DNA from: Streptomyces abyssomicinicus
Lineage (GTDB): Bacteria; Actinomycetota; Actinomycetes; Streptomycetales; Streptomycetaceae
NCBI RefSeq assembly: GCF_008974245.1
Contig: NZ_BBZI01000006.1
Location: 1,225,126 to 1,289,125 of the forward strand
DNA length: 64,000 nucleotides
Direction: 5' to 3'
The notes under the pieces are model-generated. The model saw only the letters and a list, made by a program, of their open reading frames with translations, did no database searches and had not been told where the DNA came from. The translations under genes were made by a program, and so were the position numbers. This document shows positions 57,141-64,000 of this stretch, piece by piece. Numbering within the stretch: the first letter of the stretch is position 1; every line of letters begins with the position of its first letter.

Positions 57141-57794
57141 TCAGGTGGGGGGCGGGAGCCAGGGGCGGCCGGTGGTGAGGTTGGCGAGGCCGGCCCAGGA
57201 GAAGTTCATCAGGGTCGCGGCCGCCTGCCGCGCCGAGACCCCCTCCGTGGCGTTGGCCCACGCGGCCAGCGACTCCGCCGCCCCCACCAGCGCCTCGGCC
57301 AGCCCCGCGACCTCCCGTTCCGGCAGGTCGGGGTCCTGGTGGGCCGCCCTCGCCCCCACCGCGATCAACCGCGTGACCAGCGCGACCAGTTCCTTGCGCA
57401 TCGCCGCCACCTCCGCGGCGAACGGCTCGCCGTGCGTGCGGGCCTGGACGTGCAACACCGCCCATCCGTCGGGATGTTCGGCGGTGTGACGGAAGAACGC
57501 GTGCAGTCCTTCCCAGAGTTGGCGGTCGGCGGCCTGCCCGGAGTCGGCGACGCCCGCCCGGACCGCCTCCGTCAGCGCCTTCGCCTCCCGGCGTATGCAG
57601 GCCGTGAACAGGTCTTCCTTGGAATGCAGGTAGAGGTACACCAACGGCTTGGACACGCCCGCCAGTTCGGCCACCTCGTCCATCGACGCGCCCCGGTACC
57701 CCCGGCGGCCGAAGACCTGGACGGCGGCGTCCATCATCTGTCGTTCGCGCTCTGCCCGTGGCAGGCGACGGGTCCGCACCGCTCCTCCAACCAT
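57141..57794 (-). CDS. TetR-family regulator
   Basis: 217-aa TetR repressor. The DNA-binding region (about 12-58) is RQMMDAAVQVFGRRGYRGAS then MDEVAELAGVSKPLVYLYLH. The C-terminal ligand domain is of the kind seen with fatty-acid genes. It converges on the MaoC gene and could act on the twin operators at 54676-54705; this is inferred from position only. Confidence 0.92.
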   Translation of the reverse strand: MVGGAVRTRRLPRAERERQMMDAAVQVFGRRGYRGASMDEVAELAGVSKPLVYLYLHSKEDLFTACIRREAKALTEAVRAGVADSGQAADRQLWEGLHAFFRHTAEHPDGWAVLHVQARTHGEPFAAEVAAMRKELVALVTRLIAVGARAAHQDPDLPEREVAGLAEALVGAAESLAAWANATEGVSARQAAATLMNFSWAGLANLTTGRPWLPPPT

Positions 57795-57888
57795 GCGGCC
57801 ACCCTATGCCGCCGTCCGCCGGCCGGAACCCCTCCTTCAAGCCGAGGCCCGGCGCGCCCGGCACCCCCGCGCCCCCACCCGCGACGAC

Positions 57889-57918
57889 GAGGCCCCGGCG
57901 GAAATCCGCCGGGGCCTC
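57889..57918. terminator. Terminator downstream of the MMPL gene
   Basis: GAGGCCCCGGCGG / CCGCCGGGGCCTC arms close around AAAT, 18 bases after the MMPL stop on the minus strand. The 13-14-bp stem is perfect. Confidence 0.85.
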
Positions 57919-57935
57919 GCGCACACGACGCGGCG

Positions 57936-60110
57936 TCAGCCGACCGCGACCTTCTCCCGGTCGGGAGCCGTCCCGTCCAGCGCGTGACGGAGCTTCTCCC
58001 CCTCGATGTCGAGGTCCGGCAGGGCACGGTCCAGCCACTTCGGCAGCCACCACGCACCGCGGCCCAGCAGCGACATGACCGCCGGCACCAGCGTCATGCG
58101 GACGACGAACGCGTCGACCACCACGCCGACCGCGAGGGCGAAGCCGACGGACTTGATGATCGGGTCGTGCGCGAAGACGAAGCCCGCGAAGACGGCCGTC
58201 ATGATCAGCGCCGCGGCCGTCACGACCCGCGCGTTGTGGCCGAGCCCGTTGACGGTGGCCTGGCGGGGGGTGTCGCCGTGGACGAAGTCCTCGCGCATCC
58301 GGGAGACGAGGAACACCTCGTAGTCCATGGCGAGGCCGAAGAGGATGCCGATGAGGATGATCGGCAGGAAGCTGACCAGCGGCCCCGGCGTGTCCACACC
58401 GATCAGGTCGGCGAGGTGGCCGTCCTGGAACACCGCCGTGGTCAGGCCGAAGGTGGCGCCGACGGTGAGCAGGAAGCCGAGGGCGGCCTTCACCGGCACC
58501 AGGACCGAGCGGAACACCAGCATCAGCAGCAGGACGGAGAGGCCCACCACCAGCAGCAGGTAGACCGGCAGCGCGTCCGCCAGCTTCTCGGAGATGTCGA
58601 TGCCGATGGCGGTGATGCCGGTCAGGGCGACGTCGGCGCCCTGGACGTCGGCGACCTTGCCGCGGATGGCGTGGACGGTGTCCTCGGTGGCCGGGTCGGT
58701 CGGGCCGGTGGTCGGGACCACCGCGACCAGCGCGGTCGTGCCGTCCTGGTTGAACTGCGGCGGCGCGACGGCCGCGACGCCCTTGACGTCCTGGACCAGC
58801 GCGGCGACGTCCTCGACGGCGGCCTTGGTGGCGGCCGCGCCGTCACCGGAGACGACGGCCATCAGGCGGCCGTTGAAGCCGGGGCCGAAGCCCTCGGCGG
58901 TCAGGTCGAACGCCTGCCGTTCGGTGGTCTCGACGGCGGCCGTGCCGGCGTCCGGGAGGGCCAGGTGCATGTCGCGGGCGGGCAGCGTCAGCGCGCCCAG
59001 GCCGACGACGCCGACCAGCAGGATCGGGATCCGCAGCTTGAGCACCAGACGGCCCCAGCTGTATCCGAAGCCCTGCTCGACCTCGGCCCCGCCCTTCTCG
59101 GCCACCGTGCTGCGCAGCTTGCGCGGCAGGATCTTGTCGCCGGCGAAGGCGAGGACCGCCGGGAGCAGGGTGAGCGCGACCAGCACGGCGACCGCGACGG
59201 TGGCCGCGGCGGCCAGGCCCATCGCGGACAGGAACGGCACCCCGACGACGGACAGACCGGCCAGGGCGATGACCACCGTGGCGCCGGCGAAGACCACCGC
59301 GGAGCCCGCGGTGCCGATGGCCCGTCCGGCCGCCTCGCGCCGCTCCACGCCCTCGACCAGGAACTGCCGGTAGCGGGAGGTGATGAAGAGGGAGTAGTCG
59401 ATGCCGACGGCCAGGCCCAGCATCAGCGCCAGCACCGGGCTGGTGCTGTTGAGCTCGACGAAGCCGGTCAGCGCGTACAGCCCGGCCATGCCGACGCCCA
59501 CGCCCACCAGGGCGTTGAGCAGGGTCATTCCGGCGGCGACCAGCGAGCCGAAGGTGATCACCAGGACCACGGCGGCGATCGCCACACCGATCGCCTCGGT
59601 GGAGCCGATCTCCGGCGGGGTCTGGGCGAGTTCGCCGCCGACCTCGACGCGGACGGTGCCGCCCTCGCCGTCGTAGGTCTCGGGCAGCTCGGCGTAGGCG
59701 TCGCGCTGCTTGTCGGTGATGTCCGCGATCTCGTCCTTGAACTGGACCTGGACCAGCGCGTACCGCCCGTCGGGCGAGACCGACTGCATCTGGAACGGGT
59801 CCATCGCGGCCACCACGCCGGGTATCGCGGCGGCGTCCTTCACCACCGGCGCGACGTCCTGCGGCGTGAGCTTGTCGTCGGAGGTGATCACCACGGAACC
59901 GGTGGTGCCCGCGGCCTGCGGGAACTGCTTCCTCAGGGAGTCCATCGCGTGCTGGGACTCGGTCCCCGGCATCCGGAACGCGTTGGTGGTCTCCCCCATG
60001 AAGGCCGCCGCGGCACCTCCCATCAGGCCGAGCAGCAGCAGCCATACGGCCACCACCAGGCCGCGGCGGCCGAAGCACGCGCGGCCCAACCGGTAGAGCA
60101 AGGTCGCCAT
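57936..60110 (-). CDS. MMPL-family RND transporter
   Basis: Proton-driven exporter, 724 aa, with twelve expected helices in two halves. Each half has an RND core: LALMLGLAVGIDYSLFITSR and later ILIGILFGLAMDYEVFLVSR, with the functional Asp/Tyr pair, and large outer loops (about 45-180 and 385-520). The family exports lipids, antibiotics or siderophores. Overlap of function is unclear, but the adjacent TetR gene suggests substrate-induced expression. The GCTTAC-type ribosome site is weak; AAAGGGG lies upstream of the ATG. Confidence 0.94.
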   Translation of the reverse strand: MATLLYRLGRACFGRRGLVVAVWLLLLGLMGGAAAAFMGETTNAFRMPGTESQHAMDSLRKQFPQAAGTTGSVVITSDDKLTPQDVAPVVKDAAAIPGVVAAMDPFQMQSVSPDGRYALVQVQFKDEIADITDKQRDAYAELPETYDGEGGTVRVEVGGELAQTPPEIGSTEAIGVAIAAVVLVITFGSLVAAGMTLLNALVGVGVGMAGLYALTGFVELNSTSPVLALMLGLAVGIDYSLFITSRYRQFLVEGVERREAAGRAIGTAGSAVVFAGATVVIALAGLSVVGVPFLSAMGLAAAATVAVAVLVALTLLPAVLAFAGDKILPRKLRSTVAEKGGAEVEQGFGYSWGRLVLKLRIPILLVGVVGLGALTLPARDMHLALPDAGTAAVETTERQAFDLTAEGFGPGFNGRLMAVVSGDGAAATKAAVEDVAALVQDVKGVAAVAPPQFNQDGTTALVAVVPTTGPTDPATEDTVHAIRGKVADVQGADVALTGITAIGIDISEKLADALPVYLLLVVGLSVLLLMLVFRSVLVPVKAALGFLLTVGATFGLTTAVFQDGHLADLIGVDTPGPLVSFLPIILIGILFGLAMDYEVFLVSRMREDFVHGDTPRQATVNGLGHNARVVTAAALIMTAVFAGFVFAHDPIIKSVGFALAVGVVVDAFVVRMTLVPAVMSLLGRGAWWLPKWLDRALPDLDIEGEKLRHALDGTAPDREKVAVG

Positions 60111-60128
60111 GGGAAAGGGGCCCTTCTT

Positions 60129-60716
60129 CTAGTTCTTCCCGGGCTCTGCATCCCGGACGGTGCGGCCGGGATCGAGGTTGAGTGTGCGGAGCGCGCCGGT
60201 GAGCAGCGCCTCGCGCAGGGTCAGGTCGTCGTACGGCAGGTCGGCGGCGCCGGTGGCGAAGATCCCGCCGAGCGCCATCAGGGCGGCGACGCGGTCCCGC
60301 GGGGCGGCGGAACGGCCGGCCACCGCGTCGACCAGCCGGTCGCGGATGCCGTCCATCGTCTCCACGCCCAGGTCGGGCAGGCAGGACACGTCGGCGAGGT
60401 TGTCGAAGAGCAGCTTGATCTCGCGGCGGAACCGCAGGGTGATGCCGACGAAGGAGTGGACCGCGGTGAGCGCGGCCTCCTCGCCGTCCAGCTCCGACAA
60501 CCGCTCGTCGAGGGCGAAGACCTCGTTGCCCACCGGCATCAGCAGCTCGGTGAGGATCGCCTCCTTGTTGCTGAAGTGGTAGAGCAGGGACGCCTTGGAG
60601 CAGCCCACGTCGGCGGCGATGTCCGCGAGGGACGTGCCGCGGAAGCCGCGGGAGACGAACAGGCGCAGGGCGGAGGCGAGCAGCCGCTCGTGCAGACCGC
60701 TGGACGTGCGTGCCAT
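60129..60716 (-). CDS. TetR-family repressor of the MMPL operon
   Basis: 195-aa regulator. The HTH (about 10-55) is LLASALRLFVSRGFRGTSLA then DIAADVGCSKASLLYHFSNK. It is encoded 18 bases upstream of the transporter, in the same direction, and the double palindrome 12 bases ahead of its start codon makes it an autoregulated repressor of both. ATG 60716 is chosen because the HTH starts shortly after it; longer frames would cross the operator. Confidence 0.93.
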   Translation of the reverse strand: MARTSSGLHERLLASALRLFVSRGFRGTSLADIAADVGCSKASLLYHFSNKEAILTELLMPVGNEVFALDERLSELDGEEAALTAVHSFVGITLRFRREIKLLFDNLADVSCLPDLGVETMDGIRDRLVDAVAGRSAAPRDRVAALMALGGIFATGAADLPYDDLTLREALLTGALRTLNLDPGRTVRDAEPGKN

Positions 60717-60728
60717 GCACCCACGGTA

Positions 60729-60764
60729 ACTGTCCGAACGGTCAGGTCTGACCGTTCGGACAGT
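60729..60764. promoter_or_regulatory. 36-bp double operator before the TetR gene
   Basis: Perfect palindrome with arms ACTGTCCGAACGGTCAG (60729-60745) and its complement (60748-60764) around GT. Each arm is itself near-symmetrical (CTGTCCG/CGGTCAG), so two overlapping or adjacent dimer sites fit. It begins 12 bases upstream of the start codon. Confidence 0.85.
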
Positions 60765-60784
60765 CGACACGATGTGTGTTGGCT

Positions 60785-60828
60785 CACGCCGGCCCCACGC
60801 CGGCCTCACGCCGGCCCCACGCCGACCT
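60785..60828. repeat. Four 11-bp tandem repeats
   Basis: Four copies of CACGCCGGCCY (the last with one change), directly upstream of the TetR promoter region. Confidence 0.7.
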
Positions 60829-60863
60829 CCTGTCGGCACGGCGGGGGCGCCGCCGCACGCGAA

Positions 60864-60898
60864 GGACCCCCTCCGCCCGGAAGGGGCGGAGGGGGTCC
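60864..60898. terminator. Terminator of the symporter gene
   Basis: GGACCCCCTCCGCCC pairs with GGGCGGAGGGGGTCC around a GGAAG loop, 46 bases after the symporter stop on the minus strand. Confidence 0.87.
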
Positions 60899-60943
60899 GA
60901 AGCGTCGCCGCGGGAGGCGGCGGCGGGGTCAGGCGGTGGCGGG

Positions 60944-62284
60944 TCAGGCCGTGGCGGCCACCGGCTCGGGAGCGCGGTCGCGGACCTCCGGCTCGTCCTC
61001 CTCGAGCGGCGAGGAGGAGGCGCCGCGGTAGGCGTCGCGGTCGAGGATGTTCTCCCGGGCCGCGACGATCACCGGGACCAGCGCCTGGCCGGCCACGTTG
61101 GTGGCAGTGCGCATCATGTCCAGGATCGGGTCGATGGCCAGCAGCAGGCCGACGCCCTCCAGGGGCAGCCCCAGCGTGGACAGGGTCAGGGTCAGCATCA
61201 CCGTGGCGCCGGTCAGACCGGCGGTGGCGGCGGAGCCGACGACCGCGACGAACGCGATCAGCAGGTACTCCTGGAGGCCCAGCTGGATGTCGAAGATCTG
61301 CGCCACGAAGATCGCGGCCAGCGACGGGTAGATGGCGGCGCAGCCGTCCATCTTGGTGGTCGCGCCGAACGGCACCGCGAAGGAGGTGTACTCACGCGGC
61401 ACGCCCAGGCGCTCGACGACCTTGACGGTCAGCGGCATGGTGCCGACCGAGGAGCGGGAGACGAAGGCGAGCTGGATGGCCGGCCAGGCGCCCTTGAAGA
61501 ACTGGACGGGGCTGACCTTGGCGACGGTGGCGAGCAGCAGCGGGTAGACGCCGAACATGACCAGCGCGCAGCCGATGTAGACGTCGGCGGTGAAGGTCGC
61601 GTACTTGCCGATCAGGTCCCAGCCGTAGGTGGCGATGGCGCGGCCGATGAGGCCGACGGTGCCGATCGGGGCGAGCAGGATGACCCACCACAGCGCCTTC
61701 TGCAGCAGCTCCAGCACCGACTCGCTGAAGGTGAGGACGGGCTGCGCCTTCTCGCCGATGGCGAGGGCGGCGATACCGGCGACGGCGGCCATGAAGACGA
61801 TCTGCAGGACGTTCAGCTCGGTGAACGGCGTGATGACGTCGGTCGGGATGATCCCGGTCAGGAAGTCGATCCAGCTGCCCTGGCTCTCCGGCTTGGCGCC
61901 GTCCTTCGGGGTGAGGCCGGTTCCGGCGCCCGGGTTGGTGATCAGGCCGATGGCGAGGCCGATCACCACGGCTATCAGCGAGGTGATCAGGAACCACAGC
62001 AGCGTGCGGGAGGCCAGCCGGGCGGCGTTGTTGACCTTCCGCAGGTTGGTGATGGACACCAGGATCGCGAAGAAGACGAGCGGGGCGACGGCCAGCTTCA
62101 GCAGCTGGACGAACGTTCCGCCGATCTTGTCGAGGGTGGTGACCAGCCAGGTCAGGTCCTGGCTGCGGGCCAGCCAGCCCAGCAGGACGCCGAGGACCAG
62201 ACCGGCGACGATCTGGGCCCAGAAGGGCACCTTGAGCGAGCGCTTCGGCTTGCTCACGGCATTCGTGTTCTCGGACACGGACAC
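60944..62284 (-). CDS. Dicarboxylate/amino acid:cation symporter
   Basis: DAACS (DctA/GltP-like) importer, 446 aa. It has the family's helical-hairpin motifs: VSRSSVGTMPLTVKVVERLG (serine-rich HP1), ATTKMDGCAAIYPSLAAIF (the NMDGT-like helix 7, here with KMDGCA), and IDPILDMMRTATNVAGQAL (helix 8). The C-terminal tail is acidic. The substrate could be a C4-dicarboxylate or glutamate/aspartate. GTG 62284 is chosen for an ACGGAG site 3-8 bases upstream. A leader peptide gene stands 118 bases ahead. Confidence 0.92.
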   Translation of the reverse strand: MSVSENTNAVSKPKRSLKVPFWAQIVAGLVLGVLLGWLARSQDLTWLVTTLDKIGGTFVQLLKLAVAPLVFFAILVSITNLRKVNNAARLASRTLLWFLITSLIAVVIGLAIGLITNPGAGTGLTPKDGAKPESQGSWIDFLTGIIPTDVITPFTELNVLQIVFMAAVAGIAALAIGEKAQPVLTFSESVLELLQKALWWVILLAPIGTVGLIGRAIATYGWDLIGKYATFTADVYIGCALVMFGVYPLLLATVAKVSPVQFFKGAWPAIQLAFVSRSSVGTMPLTVKVVERLGVPREYTSFAVPFGATTKMDGCAAIYPSLAAIFVAQIFDIQLGLQEYLLIAFVAVVGSAATAGLTGATVMLTLTLSTLGLPLEGVGLLLAIDPILDMMRTATNVAGQALVPVIVAARENILDRDAYRGASSSPLEEDEPEVRDRAPEPVAATA

Positions 62285-62401
62285 ACTCCGTCGTGGGGAC
62301 GCGCGCGGTGGCGGGGGGAGGGGTGAAGAACGCTGAACGGCGGCGCCCCGGGATCGGTCAGCAGCGCCGCGTGGAGGTGGAGGCCGGGGCCCGGACTCGG
62401 G

Positions 62402-62503
62402 TCAGAGCCGACACGCCGCGACGACGCGACGGCAGAGGTCCACATGCAGGCGCGCCACGAGCGCGAGGCTCTGCGGCGTGAAGGGCGCGGCTGCTGACGT
62501 CAT
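62402..62503 (-). CDS. Actinobacterial leader peptide upstream of the symporter
   Basis: 33-aa ORF. After a Ser/Ala/Pro/Leu-rich start the core reads ARLHVDLCRRVVAACR, matching the RxHxDLxR motif of short leader peptides that precede sulfur-metabolism and transport genes in actinobacteria. The reading frame ends 118 bases before the symporter. ATG 62503 (an in-frame ATG two codons earlier is possible) has no ribosome site, so it is likely near-leaderless, as is usual for the class. It probably controls downstream expression through its translation. Confidence 0.8.
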   Translation of the reverse strand: MTSAAAPFTPQSLALVARLHVDLCRRVVAACRL

Positions 62504-62523
62504 GCACATACGTTAACAGCAAA

Positions 62524-62542
62524 GCTTTGGGAGGCCCAAAGC
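62524..62542. promoter_or_regulatory. Dyad operator in the symporter promoter
   Basis: GCTTTGGG-AGG-CCCAAAGC, 8-bp arms and a 3-base spacer, 21 bases before the leader-peptide start. Its symmetry and AT-rich flanks (AAAG ... CTTTCTTTG) fit an operator near the promoter. The regulator is unknown. Confidence 0.6.
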
Positions 62543-62676
62543 CTTTCTTTGTGAGGTGAAACGCGTTCCGGCCCGATAAACGGCAAGTGCCCCAACTCCT
62601 GAGGGAGCCGGGGCACTTGGTTGCGGAAGGCGTTGACGCGGTGGCGTCGACGCGGGCGGCTTCGACGCGGACGGCG

Positions 62677-62937
62677 TCAGTCCTCCTGGGAGCGGTTGAG
62701 CTCCAGGTTGACCTTGGCGCGCTCCATCCGCTCGACGATCTGCACCGAGGCGCGGTCACGCTCGCCGCGCAGCACGACGAAGCTGATCGGAGCGGAGAGC
62801 ACCAGCGCGAGCAGGATGATCCACACGCCGTTGGAGTCGCCGACGGCGCTCGGCAGCAGGCCCGCGTAGACACCACCCCAGACCACCGCGAGGCAGCCCA
62901 CGAAGATGCCGAGGCGCATCAGTGTGTAGCGGAGCAT
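62677..62937 (-). CDS. DUF4229 membrane protein
   Basis: 86 aa, two helices: LGIFVGCLAVVWGGVYAGLL and a second from VWIILLALVLSAPISFVVL. A charged C-terminal tail (RGERDRASVQIVERMERAK) follows. DUF4229 proteins are common in Streptomyces and have no known function. The ATG is 6 codons before the first helix. Confidence 0.8.
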   Translation of the reverse strand: MLRYTLMRLGIFVGCLAVVWGGVYAGLLPSAVGDSNGVWIILLALVLSAPISFVVLRGERDRASVQIVERMERAKVNLELNRSQED

Positions 62938-63072
62938 CTCAAAACCCACTCTTCCGTCCAACGAAGGCACTGCCGTCCAGTGAAACACGACGGCGGACCG
63001 ATCGTGCGGGCGGGGCGTTCCGGCCGGCTCCGGGAAGGGACCGGCGGCCTCGGCGGAGCGGCACCGGCGGCC

Positions 63073-63597
63073 TCAGTGGAGCGGCAGGTACATGGTGATG
63101 TCGTCGCGGTCGTCCCCCGGGGCCACCCGGATGGCGCCCGGCACGCGGCCGACCTCCTTGTAGCCGCAGGAGGCGTAGAAGTGCTCCAGCCCCAGGCCGC
63201 CGCGGCAGCCGAGTCTGACGGCCTCGATGCCCTCGAGGCTCCGGGCCGCGTCGGCGAGGGCGGCCATCAGGTCGCGGCCGTAGCCCTTGCCCTGGTGGGC
63301 GGGGTGGACCATCACGGTGTAGGCCATCACCCAGTGCTTCATCAGCCGGTGGGCGTTGTACGCGAGGAAGCCCGTGGCCAGCACCCGCCCCTCGCCGTCC
63401 TGGCCGACGAGCAGCCTCGCGGTGCCGTCGGCGACCTGGGTGAGCTGCTTGACCAGCGCGGGGCGGATGTCGTCACGCGTCACCGGCGGCACGAAGCCGA
63501 CGGCGCCGCCGGCGTTGGTCACGTCGGCCCAGAGGTCGAGAACACCGTCGCGGAGGGCGGGGGTGACGGCCGGGTCGAACGTGAAGGTAAGGGTCAT
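63073..63597 (-). CDS. GNAT acetyltransferase
   Basis: 174-aa acetyltransferase. The acetyl-CoA motif is VMVHPAHQGKGYGRDLMAAL (Q-x-x-G-x-G). A C-terminal LEHFYASCGYKEVGRV fits the family. The target is unknown. Confidence 0.9.
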   Translation of the reverse strand: MTLTFTFDPAVTPALRDGVLDLWADVTNAGGAVGFVPPVTRDDIRPALVKQLTQVADGTARLLVGQDGEGRVLATGFLAYNAHRLMKHWVMAYTVMVHPAHQGKGYGRDLMAALADAARSLEGIEAVRLGCRGGLGLEHFYASCGYKEVGRVPGAIRVAPGDDRDDITMYLPLH

Positions 63598-63755
63598 GGG
63601 CAGAGGCTAACCATTACGCATCTCGCGGTTCAAGCGGATTCCACGGGGTGGACGCCGAGGAACCGGGCCGTCGTGCGCGGGTCGTCCACCAGGCCGCGGC
63701 GGGAGCGCGGTCACCCGCCGCACCCGCCGCGGACCGGTGGTCGCGGGGAGGCGGG

Positions 63756-64000
63756 TCAGACCTCCTCGGGCAGCTCTCCCACCCGGTTCTCCCACTTGGT
63801 GGAGAGCACGATGGTGGTACGGGTCCGGGACACCCCGTCGGTGCCGGAGAGCCTGCGGATGATCCGCTCCAGCCCGTCCACGTCCTTCGCCCGCGCCTTC
63901 AGCATGTAGCTGTCGTCGCCCGCGATGAACCAGCAGTCCTCGATCTCCGGAAGCTCCTTGAGCCGCTTGGCCACGTCCTCGTGGTCGGCGGCGTCGGAGA
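63756..64000 (-). CDS. Lrp/AsnC-family regulator (partial)
   Basis: C-terminal part of an Lrp/AsnC regulator cut by the right edge; the 81 visible residues are the RAM effector-binding domain (DCWFIAGDDSYMLKARAKDV, GLERIIRRLSGTDGVSRTRT, ending TTIVLSTKWENRVGELPEEV). The HTH part lies beyond the window. It probably senses an amino acid. Confidence 0.85.
   Translation of the reverse strand, partial: SDAADHEDVAKRLKELPEIEDCWFIAGDDSYMLKARAKDVDGLERIIRRLSGTDGVSRTRTTIVLSTKWENRVGELPEEV

Noticed and set aside
57339..61031. Very long open frame on the plus strand across the MMPL and TetR genes
   Set aside because: It is antisense to well-conserved genes, has Asp/Gly/His/Arg-rich low-complexity sequence typical of GC-rich shadow frames, and crosses a terminator and an operator.

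Overview
The window is a very GC-rich actinomycete chromosome segment, almost certainly Streptomyces or a close relative. The signs are strong third-codon-position GC, many GTG starts, 4-bp GTGA/ATGA gene overlaps, futalosine-pathway menaquinone genes, a LAXTG (sortase E type) surface protein, a c-di-AMP riboswitch before a muralytic enzyme gene, and a gene order resembling the S. coelicolor SCO4550-SCO4608 neighbourhood as I remember it. There is no prophage, insertion sequence, CRISPR array, rRNA or tRNA that I can support.

Layout. 1-7906 (minus): a second, incomplete complex I operon, nuoA2-B2-C2-H2-I2-J2-K2-L2-M2, running off the left edge and lacking nuoD, E, F and G. 8071-10848 (plus): a histidine kinase, a kinase-less copy of its sensor domain, and a LuxR-type response regulator. 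11066-14024 (plus): korAB, 2-oxoacid:ferredoxin oxidoreductase. 14256-18991 (plus): RarD-like transporter, VOC protein, recQ, HAD phosphatase. 19001-19504 (minus): secreted lytic transglycosylase-like protein under a ydaO-type c-di-AMP riboswitch. 20112-21122 (plus): long-chain polyprenyl diphosphate synthase. 21306-37506 (minus): the complete 14-gene nuoA-N operon, with a Rex-like operator before nuoA. 38255-39058: secreted NlpC/P60 hydrolase. 39158-42530 (minus): two paralogous exported proteins, one LAXTG-anchored and one not. 42691-45416: geranylgeranyl-reductase-like enzyme, GNAT acetyltransferase, menaquinone methyltransferase. 45654-47858 (plus): ECF sigma factor, membrane anti-sigma-like protein, DUF3152 metalloprotease-like protein. 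47922-52583: barrel-less amidohydrolase relative, mqnC, small membrane protein, prepilin peptidase, DUF4259, mqnA. 52937-53140: cold-shock protein. 53310-57794: thiolase / FabG4-like reductase / MaoC dehydratase / TetR. 57936-60716: MMPL exporter and its TetR repressor. 60944-64000: dicarboxylate symporter with an upstream leader peptide, DUF4229 protein, GNAT, and a truncated Lrp/AsnC regulator.

The unifying theme is respiration. Two complex I clusters, a ferredoxin-reducing 2-oxoacid oxidoreductase, and five menaquinone genes (polyprenyl synthase, MqnA, MqnC, MenG/UbiE and a MenJ-like reductase) lie within 53 kb. The most thought-provoking point is the pairing of korAB with a complex I that lacks its NADH-oxidising module, which suggests a ferredoxin-fed respiratory branch. 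A second layer is envelope biology and signalling: riboswitch-controlled muralytic enzyme, NlpC/P60, sortase substrate, and the sigma/anti-sigma/protease-like trio.
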